DNA of 64,000 bases from Kangiella sediminilitoris. Lineage in GTDB: Bacteria; Pseudomonadota; Gammaproteobacteria; Enterobacterales; Kangiellaceae. The DNA lies in contig NZ_CP012418.1 of NCBI RefSeq assembly GCF_001708405.1, positions 2,101,001 to 2,165,000 on the forward strand. Direction: 5' to 3'. The position numbers were made by a program, and so were the translations under genes. The notes below the pieces were generated by a model. The model was not told the DNA's origin, did not search any database, and worked only from the letters and a program-made list of their open reading frames with translations. Below are positions 1 through 9,875 of this stretch, in pieces; within the stretch, counting starts at the first letter, position 1; the number at the start of each line of letters is the position of its first letter.

Positions 1-975
1 TCATTGTTCATCCTTACCGTATATTAAGACTTCTGGGTGTCGCTCAATGTAGTCGGTTAAAACGCGTATAGAGTGTGCAGCCTTAGAAAGCTCCTGCAGG
101 GTCTGGTTTAGCTGATACTGCAGCTCTGAGTCAGACCCATAAGAGTGATTCATAGAGCGTACCAAGTTTTGTGTATCAACCAAAACTTTTTCAAGCCCGT
201 CAAAACTCGACTGAACACTGCCAATCATTCCCGGAAGTTGCTGGTTGAGCTGTTTAGCAAGTAACTCATACTCATCCATAGTTTGCTTGAACTCCTTCGC
301 TACCGGCTTAATTTCCTGATTAAATACTTCAGCTGCCTGACGGTATTCATCAAGTGTTCCGTTAAGTTGCTCCAGGCTGGCCTGCAAATCGGTCTCATTG
401 ACAAGTCTATTGGCATTCTCAAGGAGCTGATTCATATTGTTAGCGATGTCAGCCAGGGGCAACTTAGAGACTTCATCAGCAAAAGCGCTTAGCGCACTTG
501 GCGCTGTAGGTATCTCTTCTACATCTTCAATGATACCTCGCAACCTCATCTTCACATCAGGTCGAAACTCCAGGGCAATACGCATTTTGCCAGTGACCAG
601 ACTTTGTGTCTCCAAAGTTCCTTTTAATCCCTTATCAATAATACGGTCAGTAACTTCCGTCAGGCTTTGAGCTCTCTGACCATTCAGTTCTCTAAAACTA
701 TCTGCATAAATATCCACATAGACAGGGGTATATATATCGAGACCATCCGTATCGGTCACCACCTCGATTTTTTTAACAATACCGACTTTAACCCCCTTGA
801 ATACGACTGGAGAACCTTCGTCCAAGCCAGCCAATGAACCATCAAAAAACAGCACATAGCGCTGAGCTGAGTCATTAAAGGTCCCCTTTGCAAAAAACAT
901 AACGGCACCGACAAATAAAACAATTGCCCCAAGGACAAAACCGCCGATTGCTGTTGATTGGGATTTATTACTCAT
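1..975 (-). CDS. MCE-domain (MlaD/PqiB-like) lipid-transport substrate-binding protein
   Basis: 324 residues. One N-terminal membrane anchor (about residues 10-29) is followed by a single MCE/MlaD domain from about residue 38 and a long helical, probably coiled-coil tail (about 180-310) without a second MCE domain. Proteins of this family form hexameric rings in the periplasm that carry phospholipids or other hydrophobic molecules between the membranes, working with an MlaE permease and MlaF ATPase; both are encoded just upstream on the same strand (23 bp gap). The stop codon is at the first base of the window, so the operon may go on to the left; an auxiliary PqiC-like lipoprotein is common there but cannot be seen. 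The substrate is not known from sequence. Confidence 0.88.
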   Translation of the reverse strand: MSNKSQSTAIGGFVLGAIVLFVGAVMFFAKGTFNDSAQRYVLFFDGSLAGLDEGSPVVFKGVKVGIVKKIEVVTDTDGLDIYTPVYVDIYADSFRELNGQRAQSLTEVTDRIIDKGLKGTLETQSLVTGKMRIALEFRPDVKMRLRGIIEDVEEIPTAPSALSAFADEVSKLPLADIANNMNQLLENANRLVNETDLQASLEQLNGTLDEYRQAAEVFNQEIKPVAKEFKQTMDEYELLAKQLNQQLPGMIGSVQSSFDGLEKVLVDTQNLVRSMNHSYGSDSELQYQLNQTLQELSKAAHSIRVLTDYIERHPEVLIYGKDEQ

Positions 976-998
976 ATCACTGATGGTTCCTGTTTAAG

Positions 999-1799
999 TT
1001 ATGTATCACCACGGGCCAGAAATCGCCTGACAGCTTCGTTTTCAGAGTGCTTCATCAAGTCACCCGGGTCTCCGGTCGCTAGCATTGTCTTGCTTTTAGC
1101 GTCGAGAAATACTGAGTTATTACCAATCGTAAAAATACTGGCCAACTCATGAGTTACGACGACGAAAGTACAACCTAGATTATCACGTAACTGTAAGATT
1201 AAATCATCCAGCAAACTTGCACTGATGGGATCCAGGCCCGCCGATGGCTCATCCAAAAAGAGAATATCAGGCTCTAAGGCCAGTGCCCGCGCAATTCCTG
1301 CTCGCTTGCGCATACCTCCGCTTATCTCTGACGGATAATAATCCTCAAAGCCACTTAATCCAACTAAAGCCAACTTCAATGAAGCCAGATATTTCATATC
1401 CATAGGGGATAAGTCCAAATACTCATCCATGGGCAGGATGATATTTTCTGCCAGCGTCATTGAACTCCACAGTGCACCGCTTTGATATAAAACTCCAGAG
1501 CGCTGCATCAGCTGTTGTCTCTGCGACTCAGAAGCTTGCCAGAAATCAATATAACGTTGCTCATTGACTGAGGCTCCTGAGCCGCCGGTACGAAATAATA
1601 CCTGGCCCTCAGCAGGCTCTTTTAAGCCAATAAAACTCTTGAGTAAAGTGCTCTTACCGCAACCACTCCCCCCCATGATGATGAAAATATCTTGTTCTTT
1701 TACATCAAAGGTTAAGCCACTCTGGACGATAAAGTCACCGTAAGCCAAGGTCAGATCCTTAGCTCGAATTACCGGCTCGGAGGAAGTAATCTGCGACAT
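999..1799 (-). CDS. ABC transporter ATP-binding protein (MlaF-like)
   Basis: 266 residues, a normal size for a MlaF-type ATPase. Walker A GGSGCGKST lies at residues 43-51, the signature ISGGMRKRAG near residue 160, Walker B ILFLDEPSAGLDP soon after, and the switch histidine in VVVTHEL. ATP hydrolysis would drive lipid movement by the permease encoded directly upstream (2 bp gap) together with the MCE protein downstream. The very tight spacing argues for one transcript and translational coupling. Direction of transport and substrate are not determined by the sequence. Confidence 0.92.
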   Translation of the reverse strand: MSQITSSEPVIRAKDLTLAYGDFIVQSGLTFDVKEQDIFIIMGGSGCGKSTLLKSFIGLKEPAEGQVLFRTGGSGASVNEQRYIDFWQASESQRQQLMQRSGVLYQSGALWSSMTLAENIILPMDEYLDLSPMDMKYLASLKLALVGLSGFEDYYPSEISGGMRKRAGIARALALEPDILFLDEPSAGLDPISASLLDDLILQLRDNLGCTFVVVTHELASIFTIGNNSVFLDAKSKTMLATGDPGDLMKHSENEAVRRFLARGDT

Positions 1800-1801
1800 A
1801 T

Positions 1802-2920
1802 CTATATACCCAACAAGCTGGTAATAATGGCAAACAGACCATCAATGACAATAATGAACACTACTCCAGCGACAACGGCCGAAGTTGCAGCATCACCTAC
1901 GGCAGAAGCGCTACGCCCAGACAGAATACCATTCATACAACCTGTAATGGCTATCACGATACCAAATATAAATGCTTTAATGAGCCCTAGGCTGATATCG
2001 ACCATATCAACTGAATTTAAGGTCTGATTCCAATATTCAGTAAAGCTTATCCCCATTGCTCCAATACTGATAGCGGCACCACCAAGAATACCAAGCACGT
2101 CAGCGTACAAACAAAGCAGCGGCATCATTATGACCAGAGCCAGTATCCTTGGCAGTACAATAAAATCCATTGGTGATATACCCAGCGTTTTATAGGCATC
2201 AATTTCTTCATTGACCTGCATGGTTCCAATTCGCGCAGCAAATGCGGCTCCCGTTCTTCCCGCCATAATGATGCCCGTCATCATGCAGCCCATCTCTCTA
2301 ACCATTGCAATACCGACCAGATCAGCCACGTATATTTCAGCACCGAATTTATTTAATTGGACAGCGCCCACAAAGGCTAAAATGACCCCTACCAAAATAC
2401 TGATTAAGGTTACGATGGGTAAAGCTTCAGGCCCAGTATCAGATAAAATCTCTTTAAGATCAGAGCCTCTAAACCTCGCTCGTCCTCGCAGTAAACGTAA
2501 AAAACTTTTAACGCTTTCTCCAAGGAAGAAAAAGAAACTCATCGCTTCGCGATAATCTTCAATGATCTTATCTCCGATGTGAGTCAATAAAGTTGGGGGT
2601 TCTTTCTTTTGGTTCGCATCCTGCCTTTCTGGTACGGTATTGGCCAGTTCCACCAGCCGCTCTACACCTTGCGGGAATGAAATGAACTTTAACTCCCCGC
2701 CCTGCTGTTTCGCTATCTGACTAAGTCGTAGCAATAAAGAAATCAAAGCGCTATCCCATTGCTCTATGGACTCGCCGTTAATCTGAGTAAAGGGAGTCTG
2801 CTGGTAGCTTTGAATGATACTGTCAGCAGGGGCAAGGGCCTGATGAATAGTCCAGTCACCGTACAGTAGCAGCTCTTTGGCTCCTTGTTTATCGGTTATT
2901 TCGTATCGTTTCCCACTCAT
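1802..2920 (-). CDS. MlaE-family ABC permease with N-terminal STAS domain
   Basis: About 372 residues. The first ~100 residues look like a STAS domain (MlaB-like), followed by a linker and an MlaE permease domain with about five hydrophobic segments and the conserved stretch MAGRTGAAFAARIGTMQVNEEIDA. In the E. coli Mla system MlaB and MlaE are separate proteins; here they are fused, as in PqiB-linked and Pseudomonas-type MCE systems. First gene of a three-gene unit. An in-frame TTG lies one codon upstream of the chosen ATG and the AGGA-type ribosome binding site is rather far away (about 14 bases), so the start could be either codon. Confidence 0.9.
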   Translation of the reverse strand: MSGKRYEITDKQGAKELLLYGDWTIHQALAPADSIIQSYQQTPFTQINGESIEQWDSALISLLLRLSQIAKQQGGELKFISFPQGVERLVELANTVPERQDANQKKEPPTLLTHIGDKIIEDYREAMSFFFFLGESVKSFLRLLRGRARFRGSDLKEILSDTGPEALPIVTLISILVGVILAFVGAVQLNKFGAEIYVADLVGIAMVREMGCMMTGIIMAGRTGAAFAARIGTMQVNEEIDAYKTLGISPMDFIVLPRILALVIMMPLLCLYADVLGILGGAAISIGAMGISFTEYWNQTLNSVDMVDISLGLIKAFIFGIVIAITGCMNGILSGRSASAVGDAATSAVVAGVVFIIVIDGLFAIITSLLGI

Positions 2921-3129
2921 CAATTGTCTTTGCTTCCTTATTGGAAAGAAACCGGTTTATAACCCTTTGTTTCTATTAGCCTACTGATGTTCATAGTATC
3001 TGAGGTATACAGCTGCCGCAATAGTGAAAGGAGCGGAGGTTATCAGCATTACTCAATTTCATGATACTTTTCTTTTACCTCTCAATATAGGACAATAGCA
3101 CCCTATTTACATGAACTCTACGTCGCCTT
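2921..3129. promoter_or_regulatory. divergent intergenic region, MlaE-type operon / xseB-ispA-dxs
   Basis: 209 bp between two divergent units must hold promoters for both. AT-rich; candidate -10 hexamers exist on each strand (TATAAA on minus near 2957-2962) but no hexamer pair with a convincing -35 was found. No hairpin of note. Confidence 0.4.
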
Positions 3130-3363
3130 ATGCCAGCTAAAAAATCAGCCAAAACCAACTTTGAGACACAGCTAGAAGAGCTGGAATCTATCGTTGAACA
3201 ATTGGAGACGGGAGAGTTACCTCTGGAAGAATCTCTTAAAGTCTTTGAGAAAGGCGTAAAGCTATCACGCCAATGCCAACAGCTTCTCTCTGAGGCAGAG
3301 CAGAAAGTTACTATCCTAATGGAAAATCAGGAGCAGGATTTTCCGGCACCCGAAGACGAATAG
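3130..3363 (+). CDS. xseB: exodeoxyribonuclease VII small subunit
   Basis: 77 residues, typical for XseB. The sequence has the family's [40 protein letters not shown] pattern (residues about 11-50; key residues E, L and G of the helix-turn-helix coiled pair). It binds XseA to form the enzyme that degrades single-stranded DNA to oligonucleotides; xseA is not in the window. First gene of xseB-ispA-dxs, an arrangement conserved in gammaproteobacteria. Only 10 bp separate it from ispA. The ribosome binding site before the ATG is weak. Confidence 0.95.
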   Translation: MPAKKSAKTNFETQLEELESIVEQLETGELPLEESLKVFEKGVKLSRQCQQLLSEAEQKVTILMENQEQDFPAPEDE

Positions 3364-3373
3364 TTCAAATTTC

Positions 3374-4264
3374 ATGAACCTAGAAAACCATCTTCAGCAA
3401 TGGCAAAGCCAGGTTGCTGAGTTATTAAAAAAGCGCTTACCAGCAGAAAGTTCTTCACCACACACGCTACATCAAGCGATGCGGTATGGTGCACTTAATG
3501 GTGGCAAACGTATCCGCCCGGTTCTAGTTTTCGCTACTGGGGAGGCCTTTGGCGCCAATAAAGATGATTTAACTCACCCTGCATTAGCGGTAGAGTTAAT
3601 CCATTGTTATTCCTTGGTGCACGATGACCTGCCAGCAATGGATGATGATGATTTACGCCGGGGAAAACCTACCTGCCATATCCAGTTTAACGAGGCGACT
3701 GCCATTCTTGCTGGCGACGCACTGCACACTCAGGCTTTTGAAGAGTTATCAAAGGCAAAACTAGGCGAGCGAGCAGCCCCTCAGCAGCTTGAAATGATTC
3801 AGCTACTGGCCCAGGCAAGCGGATCACTGGGCATGGGTGGAGGTCAGGCAATTGACCTGGAGTCCACCCAGAAATCGATTGATCTTGATATGCTGGAAAA
3901 TATGCACCGTATGAAAACTGGTGCACTGATCAAAGTTAGTGTTTTGCTGGGGGCTTTATGTGCTGGTCCTTTACAAAAAGATGAAAGACAGGCACTTGAA
4001 GACTATGCAGATGCTATAGGCCTGGCCTTTCAGGTTAAGGATGATATCCTTGATATCGAATCTGATACGGAAACACTGGGCAAACCTCAAGGCTCTGATG
4101 TAGCCAATCAGAAAAACACCTATCCAGCTCTGCTTGGGATTGATGGCTCACGCCAAAAACTCGATGATTTATTACAATTAGCGCTACAAGCATTAGCTAA
4201 GTTACCCTACAATACGCAAATACTTGCCGATTTGGCCAAATTTATCGTTCATAGAAACGCATAG
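3374..4264 (+). CDS. ispA: (2E,6E)-farnesyl diphosphate synthase
   Basis: 296 residues, normal for bacterial FPP synthase. Both aspartate-rich motifs are visible: DDLPAMDDDDLRRGKP (about residues 83-98), which binds allylic substrate through magnesium, and DDILDIESD (about 225-233). GGKRIRP near residue 45 binds isopentenyl diphosphate. The enzyme condenses IPP with DMAPP and GPP to give FPP for undecaprenyl phosphate and ubiquinone side chains. It lies between xseB and dxs, so supply of C5 units and their polymerisation are co-transcribed. Confidence 0.95.
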   Translation: MNLENHLQQWQSQVAELLKKRLPAESSSPHTLHQAMRYGALNGGKRIRPVLVFATGEAFGANKDDLTHPALAVELIHCYSLVHDDLPAMDDDDLRRGKPTCHIQFNEATAILAGDALHTQAFEELSKAKLGERAAPQQLEMIQLLAQASGSLGMGGGQAIDLESTQKSIDLDMLENMHRMKTGALIKVSVLLGALCAGPLQKDERQALEDYADAIGLAFQVKDDILDIESDTETLGKPQGSDVANQKNTYPALLGIDGSRQKLDDLLQLALQALAKLPYNTQILADLAKFIVHRNA

Positions 4265-4297
4265 CGATTTTTCAACGTTTGAGACTGTTTTAGACTT

Positions 4298-6139
4298 ATG
4301 AGCACTGATCTTTATCCATTATTGACGCAAATCGACTCACCTGTCGCCCTCCGTGCGCTTGAAAAAGAGCAGTTAGGTGATGTAGCCGATGAGCTTCGCC
4401 AATATTTAATTAATACGATCAGTCAATGCGGAGGCCATTTTGCAGCCGGCTTGGGAACGGTCGAATTAACGGTCGCGCTTCATTACATGTTCAACACACC
4501 GGACGATCGAATCGTCTGGGACGTTGGTCACCAGGCCTATCCGCATAAAGTCCTAACCGGTCGTAGAGAGCAGTTGCATACCATTCGACAAACTGATGGC
4601 CTTCATCCATTTCCCGTTCGTACCGAATCAGAATACGATACCTTTGCTGTCGGGCACTCCAGCACCTCAATCAGTGCGGCGCTCGGTATGGCTCTGGCAG
4701 CTAAACAACGAGGTGAGGAACGCCAGTGCGTGGCGGTGATTGGAGATGGTGCTCTGACGGGTGGCATGGCTTTTGAAGCCATGAACCATGCTGCGGACAC
4801 CGATGCCAACCTGCTGGTTATTCTGAACGACAATGAAATGTCGATTTCTGAGAACGTTGGTGGCATGAATCGATATCTAGCCAAGTTACTGGCCGGTCGC
4901 TTCTACCAGCGAGTCCGAGAGACAGGCAAGAAAGCTTTGCATGGAATTAAACCATTATCTGAATTTGTCAGCCGGGCAGAAGAACACATGAAAGGCATGG
5001 TGCTTCCCGGAACTCTATTTGAAGAGCTCGGTTTCAACTATAACGGCCCTATTGATGGACATGATTTACCGACATTACTGAGTACCCTTAACAATATTAA
5101 AGAACTCAGTGGTCCTCAGTTCCTTCATGTGGTTACACGAAAAGGAAAGGGTTACGCTCCTGCTGAGAATGACCCCATTGCCTATCACGGTGTGCCCATT
5201 TTTGACCCGAAAATCAGTGAACTCCCGAAGGGTGTTAAACCTAAAACATACTCCAATATTTTTGGAGAATTTATGTGTGACATCGCCGCAAAAGACGAAC
5301 GAGTGGTGGGTATCACACCGGCAATGAGAGAAGGCTCGGATCTAATCCGCTTCTCCAAAGAATTTCCAGAGCGTTACTATGATGTTGGTATTGCTGAACA
5401 GCATGCAGTAACTGTGTCAGCTGGGCTTGCCTGTGAAGGTCTAAAACCTGTTTGTGCTATATACTCAACCTTCCTTCAACGAGGTTACGATCAACTGATA
5501 CACGATGTTGCACTGCAAAACCTGGATGTGCTTTTTGCCATTGACAGGGGTGGGTTAGTTGGCGGTGATGGTGCAACTCACAATGGTGCATTTGATTTGA
5601 GTTATCTGCGCTGTATCCCGAATATGGTTATTATGGCGCCCAGTGACGAAAATGAATGCCGACAATGCCTATATACAGGGTATTTATACGAAGGTCCTGC
5701 GGCAGTTCGCTATCCGAGGGGGATGGGTTCCGGTATTGAAGCAGAGAAGACCTTTACACCTTTTGAAATTGGTAAAGGTGAAGTTAAAAGAAAGGGAGAT
5801 AAAGTCGCTATTCTAGCTTTTGGCTCCATGCTACAACCCGCGCTAGAAGCTGCTGAAAAAATTAACGCAACAGTGGTCGACATGCGCTTCGTCAAACCCT
5901 TGGATGAATCCTTGATCAAGTCACTTGCAGACAGCCATCAGCAATTTATTACTGTTGAAGAAAATGCCGTCCAAGGCGGTGCGGGAAGTGCCGTTAACGA
6001 GTTTCTTGTTAACAACAATATCGATATTAAAACTAAGAACCTGGGCCTGCCGGATCGCTTTGTAGAGCACGGTAATACCAATGATTTACTGAAAAGAGTG
6101 GGGTTAACGGCAGCAGATATTGCTCATGCTGCTTATTAG
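4298..6139 (+). CDS. dxs: 1-deoxy-D-xylulose-5-phosphate synthase
   Basis: 613 residues, normal length for DXS. It makes DXP from pyruvate and glyceraldehyde 3-phosphate with thiamine diphosphate, the first step of the MEP isoprenoid pathway. The N-terminal TPP-binding region has [17 protein letters not shown], the motif [17 protein letters not shown] and [12 protein letters not shown]; the transketolase-type pyrimidine domain has [16 protein letters not shown] with the catalytic glutamate, and the C-terminal transketolase domain begins near residue 490. ThiL, encoded on the opposite strand at 6684-7679, makes its cofactor. It is convergent with pgpA; no strong terminator is visible between them. 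Confidence 0.96.
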   Translation: MSTDLYPLLTQIDSPVALRALEKEQLGDVADELRQYLINTISQCGGHFAAGLGTVELTVALHYMFNTPDDRIVWDVGHQAYPHKVLTGRREQLHTIRQTDGLHPFPVRTESEYDTFAVGHSSTSISAALGMALAAKQRGEERQCVAVIGDGALTGGMAFEAMNHAADTDANLLVILNDNEMSISENVGGMNRYLAKLLAGRFYQRVRETGKKALHGIKPLSEFVSRAEEHMKGMVLPGTLFEELGFNYNGPIDGHDLPTLLSTLNNIKELSGPQFLHVVTRKGKGYAPAENDPIAYHGVPIFDPKISELPKGVKPKTYSNIFGEFMCDIAAKDERVVGITPAMREGSDLIRFSKEFPERYYDVGIAEQHAVTVSAGLACEGLKPVCAIYSTFLQRGYDQLIHDVALQNLDVLFAIDRGGLVGGDGATHNGAFDLSYLRCIPNMVIMAPSDENECRQCLYTGYLYEGPAAVRYPRGMGSGIEAEKTFTPFEIGKGEVKRKGDKVAILAFGSMLQPALEAAEKINATVVDMRFVKPLDESLIKSLADSHQQFITVEENAVQGGAGSAVNEFLVNNNIDIKTKNLGLPDRFVEHGNTNDLLKRVGLTAADIAHAAY

Positions 6140-6184
6140 ATCAGGGTGTAGATAACATGCAGCATCGCCATCAACGATATTCAG

Positions 6185-6673
6185 TTATAGCAACAATATA
6201 GCAATGTGCAAAATTGCGAGAGCAAATCCGCCCGCTAACAGGTCATCCACCATAATTCCAAATCCGCCATGAACCTTTTTATCAAGCCACTTGATAGGCC
6301 AGGGTTTGAGAATATCGAAGACTCGAAATAATACAAAGCCCGCAAGAGCCCATTGCCAGGAAACTGGCACAGCAATCATTGTCACGAGATAGCCGCAAAT
6401 TTCGTCCCAGACGATCCCGGGGTGATCATGAACACCCAGCTTCTTAGCAGTGTAGTGACAAAGCCCAACACCTACTATTGAAAGTAGAGCTGCAGCCATC
6501 AAATAGTATGGCAACGACAAAGCTGACAGCAGATACCAGACTGGAATGGCTATCAGAGTACCCCAAGTTCCCGGTGCTTTTGGTAGAAGTCCTGAACCAA
6601 ACCCGAAGGATAGAAAGTTTAGAGGATTAGTCAGTACTGACTTTTTAAGTGATGTCTGAGTGGATTGTTTCAT
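6185..6673 (-). CDS. pgpA: phosphatidylglycerophosphatase A
   Basis: 162 residues, an integral membrane protein with about four hydrophobic segments. Family features: GSGLLPKAPGTWGTL (about residues 26-40), DEICGYLV and the C-terminal RVFDILKPWPIKWLDKKVHGGFGIMVDDLLAG with the conserved acidic residues. It removes the phosphate from phosphatidylglycerophosphate to give phosphatidylglycerol. Last gene of the glyA-to-pgpA series, 10 bp after thiL; thiL-pgpA adjacency is standard in gammaproteobacteria. Confidence 0.93.
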   Translation of the reverse strand: MKQSTQTSLKKSVLTNPLNFLSFGFGSGLLPKAPGTWGTLIAIPVWYLLSALSLPYYLMAAALLSIVGVGLCHYTAKKLGVHDHPGIVWDEICGYLVTMIAVPVSWQWALAGFVLFRVFDILKPWPIKWLDKKVHGGFGIMVDDLLAGGFALAILHIAILLL

Positions 6674-6683
6674 AAGCTATTTA

Positions 6684-7679
6684 TTATTGATTAAAATGCT
6701 GCCAGCTGGCTCTCGTTGGCTGAAAGGCCTCTCCCTCCAATTGAACAATGAGGTCCCCTTCAGTCACTTTCCCTACACGGGTGGTATTTACCTTATATCT
6801 CTCCCCCAGATTTAATATCTTATTGCGGTGCTGGCTTTTTGCGGTAAAGCATAATTGATAGTCATCGCCACCATTCAACGCAAACTGACGAGCCTGCTCA
6901 ATACCAACAACTTCTACCAGACTATCCGATAGCGGTAAAAATTCCACGTCCAGGTTCGCACCGCACTGACTTTGTTTCAAAATATGCCCAAGGTCAGCCA
7001 TCAGTCCATCCGAGATATCAAGTCCACACTCAGCAAACTTCGCCAGTTTAGTTGCGAACTTTACCGGTGGCTTTGGGGTAGCCAGTGATTGCCATAAGTT
7101 ATTTTCTGCTTCAGTTAATTCGTCTCTGCCCCCTAAAGCTTTCTCGGACAAATCAAGAGCAGCAGCTGCTTCACCCAAGTAACCTGTAACCCATATATCA
7201 TCTCCAACCTGAGCTTTATCGCGCCTTAAAAGGCGAGACTGCTTCACGGTTCCATAGGCCGTGATATTGATCGTCAATGGTCCCTGTGTTGTATCACCGC
7301 CTACCAAAGGTATTTGAAACTTTTCAGAAGCGCTCTTCAATCCCTTGCTAAAATCAGACAACCAGCGTTCACTAACTTCTGGTAATGTGATTGATAAAGT
7401 AAATGCCAGTGGCTTAGCTCCCATTGCAGCGAGGTCACTGACATTTACCGCAAGCGCTTTGTAAGCTATGAGTTCGGGCTGAAGGTTAGAGAAAAAGTGA
7501 ACGTCACTGACCAGTGTGTCAGTCGAAGTAACCAGCTGGAATTTATCCGGTATGTTAAAAATGGCACAGTCATCGCCAATACCTTTAACGACTGATGGCT
7601 GACCCTTTTTGTCAGCCGAGTTTGAGCTAAAATCATAATGAAAATTAAAATACTGCTCGATCAGATCAAACTCGGCCAT
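6684..7679 (-). CDS. thiL: thiamine-monophosphate kinase
   Basis: 331 residues. It phosphorylates thiamine monophosphate to thiamine diphosphate, the cofactor used by DXS encoded nearby. Visible motifs: N-terminal FDLIEQYF, GIGDDCAIF (about 34-42), STDTLVSDVHFF, NVSDLAAMGAKPLAFTLS, GGDTTQGPLTI, and CGLDISDGLMADLGHI, all characteristic of the AIR synthase/ThiL fold. 9 bp after nusB. Confidence 0.95.
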   Translation of the reverse strand: MAEFDLIEQYFNFHYDFSSNSADKKGQPSVVKGIGDDCAIFNIPDKFQLVTSTDTLVSDVHFFSNLQPELIAYKALAVNVSDLAAMGAKPLAFTLSITLPEVSERWLSDFSKGLKSASEKFQIPLVGGDTTQGPLTINITAYGTVKQSRLLRRDKAQVGDDIWVTGYLGEAAAALDLSEKALGGRDELTEAENNLWQSLATPKPPVKFATKLAKFAECGLDISDGLMADLGHILKQSQCGANLDVEFLPLSDSLVEVVGIEQARQFALNGGDDYQLCFTAKSQHRNKILNLGERYKVNTTRVGKVTEGDLIVQLEGEAFQPTRASWQHFNQ

Positions 7680-7688
7680 AATAAAAGA

Positions 7689-8117
7689 CTATTCGTGTGG
7701 ACGAAGTTCTTTGCTTATCTTATCCAATACACCATTGATAAATTTATGACCATCGGTTGCCCCAAAGGTCTTCGCTAATTCAATACCCTCATTAATGACA
7801 ACTCGACGTGGTATATCGATTCTATTTTTTAGCTCAAATGCAGAGAGGCGGATAATCGCTCTCTCTACTGGATCAATCTCTTCCATCTTTCGATCCACAG
7901 CAGGCGAAACGACCCCGTCAATATCATCAAGATCGGTTAAGACTCCGTGAAAAAGCTCCTGAAAGTAAACGGTATCTACTTTCTTGCTGTTCATGGTTGA
8001 AATATATTGCGCTTCAATTTCATTTAACGCATTACCCGTCATCTGCCACTGATAGATAGCTTGCATCGCATATTCACGAGCCTTTCGGCGTGCTGCAGGT
8101 TTAAAAGTATGTTCCAT
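7689..8117 (-). CDS. nusB: transcription antitermination protein NusB
   Basis: 142 residues, all-helical NusB fold, with ARRKAREYAMQAIYQWQMTG at the N-terminus and the RVVINEGIELAKTFGATDGHKFINGVLD signature near the C-terminus. Together with NusE (S10, encoded at 30177-30488) it binds boxA RNA and supports rRNA antitermination. It sits between ribH and thiL, as in E. coli. Confidence 0.96.
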   Translation of the reverse strand: MEHTFKPAARRKAREYAMQAIYQWQMTGNALNEIEAQYISTMNSKKVDTVYFQELFHGVLTDLDDIDGVVSPAVDRKMEEIDPVERAIIRLSAFELKNRIDIPRRVVINEGIELAKTFGATDGHKFINGVLDKISKELRPHE

Positions 8118-8136
8118 AATTACGCTCTTTCAGTTT

Positions 8137-8613
8137 TTAATTCGCCAAATTGCGGGTTAAGTTAATCATTTCGATTGCAGTTGCTGCTGCTTCACCACCC
8201 TTATTCATTTTATTAGGGTTGGCTCGTTCTTCAGCTTGCTCATCAGTATTGACGGTCAGGATACCAAAAATCACCGGTAAATTGTGCTTTATGGAAACAT
8301 CCATCAAACCACGACTCGATTCCGCGCAAACATAGTCAAAGTGAGGCGTATCGCCTCTTATCACTACACCGATGGCAATCACTGCGTCATAGCCACCGTT
8401 CATTGCAACCTGCTGTGTCGCGTAAGGCAACTCATAAGCACCTGCAACATCAAAACGCTCTACGTTTTCAGCTGGTACTCCAAGTTCTGCAAGTTTTTGC
8501 TCCACACCATCAATCATCATGTTAATGATCGGCTGGTTAAAACGCGCATGAACAATAGCGATTTTACCGCCTTTATATTCCGTTTTTGAAAAATCTAATT
8601 TGAAGTCGCTCAT
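8137..8613 (-). CDS. ribH: 6,7-dimethyl-8-ribityllumazine synthase
   Basis: 158 residues, the usual size of lumazine synthase. The catalytic region GVVIRGDTPHFDYVCAE (about 83-99, histidine near 91) and the FGILTVNTDEQAEER segment are present. It condenses 5-amino-6-ribitylamino-uracil with dihydroxybutanone phosphate; the second substrate comes from RibBA, encoded upstream after a 131 bp gap, and the product is used by RibE. The gap between ribBA and ribH carries no recognisable FMN riboswitch. Confidence 0.96.
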   Translation of the reverse strand: MSDFKLDFSKTEYKGGKIAIVHARFNQPIINMMIDGVEQKLAELGVPAENVERFDVAGAYELPYATQQVAMNGGYDAVIAIGVVIRGDTPHFDYVCAESSRGLMDVSIKHNLPVIFGILTVNTDEQAEERANPNKMNKGGEAAATAIEMINLTRNLAN

Positions 8614-8744
8614 TTGCAGCTCTTACACCCCTTATTGTTATAGGGAGTTTAAAGGATGAATAGTTAATGGAGAGAAGACAGGCTTCGCCACGATTACAGG
8701 GACATATTGTATTATAACCGTGGCTTAATCACTAATAATATGGT

Positions 8745-9863
8745 CTATTTTTCTGGGGTTATATGCTCTACAATTTCCAGGCCATACCCGCCCAATGCCG
8801 TATATTGAGCACCAGAGCTTAGCAGGCGCATCTTACGAACACCCAAGTTAACCAAAATCTGCGATCCAATCCCAACGGTCCGTTTCTTCTTGCGCTGCTG
8901 TTCCTGGGTAAGTGATTCACCATGGTCTTCACGTTCAAACTGACGAATCCGGTCCAGCATTTCATCTCCCGACTCTCTCTTACCGAGTAAGACTAAGACA
9001 CCCTCACCTTCTTCAGAAATTCTTTCGATCGACTGACTTACGGTCCAGCTTTTGCTTTTACCACGCTGCGATTCTAGCAAGTCCGATAGACTGTCGCTTA
9101 GATGAACTCGAACCAGGGTAGAGACGTCGTTTGTGGGATTCCCTTTTACCAGAGCGAAGTGAATTTGCTCATCAATAGCATCTTTAAAAGTATGCAGACG
9201 GAAATCACCATGTTCAGTAGGCCAGTGGCACTCACTGATTTTTTCAACCATCTGCTCTTTTACAGTACGATACTCAATAAGATCCGCTATAGTACCCATC
9301 TTCAAGCCATGCTCCTGTGCAAAAACTTCAAGATCGGGACGACGAGCCATGGTGCCGTCTTCATTCAAAATCTCGACGATTACTGCCGATGGGTCAAATC
9401 CAGCCAGTCTTGCTAAATCACAGCTCGCTTCAGTATGACCAGCGCGGTTTAATACCCCACCCTCTTGCGCCATAATTGGGAAAATATGACCGGGTTGTAC
9501 AATATCTTCAGGCTTGGCATCCGGCGCAACTGCAGCCTGGACAGTTCGAGCACGATCTGCAGCAGAAATACCCGTGGTCACTCCCGTAGCGGCCTCAATC
9601 GATACCGTAAAATTAGTGCTGAACTTAGCCCCATTATTGGCTGACATCAGAGGTAAGTTAATTTGCTCGCAGCGTTCACGCGTCATTGGCAAACAAATCA
9701 ATCCGCGACCATATCGCGCCATAAAGTTGATATCTTCTGGACGTACCTGGCTGGCAGCCATGATTAAATCGCCTTCATTTTCACGGTCTTCATCATCCAT
9801 CAGGATTACCATTTTACCCTGACGAATATCTTCAATAATTTCTTCTATAGTATTTAGCTTCAT
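8745..9863 (-). CDS. ribBA: 3,4-dihydroxy-2-butanone-4-phosphate synthase with degenerate GTP cyclohydrolase II domain (RibBA/RibBX type)
   Basis: 372 residues. The N-terminal RibB domain (about 1-200) is intact, with the acidic loop [10 protein letters not shown] and [16 protein letters not shown]; it converts ribulose 5-phosphate to dihydroxybutanone phosphate. The C-terminal half aligns to GTP cyclohydrolase II in its beginning and end ([35 protein letters not shown]), but the zinc-binding cysteines of the GCHII motif (C-x10-C-x-C) are absent: the equivalent segment reads [16 protein letters not shown]. It is therefore very probably not a cyclohydrolase. Fusions of this kind (RibBX) are known in proteobacteria; a separate RibA must exist elsewhere. 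12 bp after ribE. Confidence 0.93.
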   Translation of the reverse strand: MKLNTIEEIIEDIRQGKMVILMDDEDRENEGDLIMAASQVRPEDINFMARYGRGLICLPMTRERCEQINLPLMSANNGAKFSTNFTVSIEAATGVTTGISAADRARTVQAAVAPDAKPEDIVQPGHIFPIMAQEGGVLNRAGHTEASCDLARLAGFDPSAVIVEILNEDGTMARRPDLEVFAQEHGLKMGTIADLIEYRTVKEQMVEKISECHWPTEHGDFRLHTFKDAIDEQIHFALVKGNPTNDVSTLVRVHLSDSLSDLLESQRGKSKSWTVSQSIERISEEGEGVLVLLGKRESGDEMLDRIRQFEREDHGESLTQEQQRKKKRTVGIGSQILVNLGVRKMRLLSSGAQYTALGGYGLEIVEHITPEK

Positions 9864-9875
9864 AACGTTGCCCTG

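Noticed and set aside
8614..8744. Possible FMN riboswitch before ribH
   Set aside because: The conserved FMN riboswitch motifs were not found on the minus strand here, nor before ribE or ribBA.
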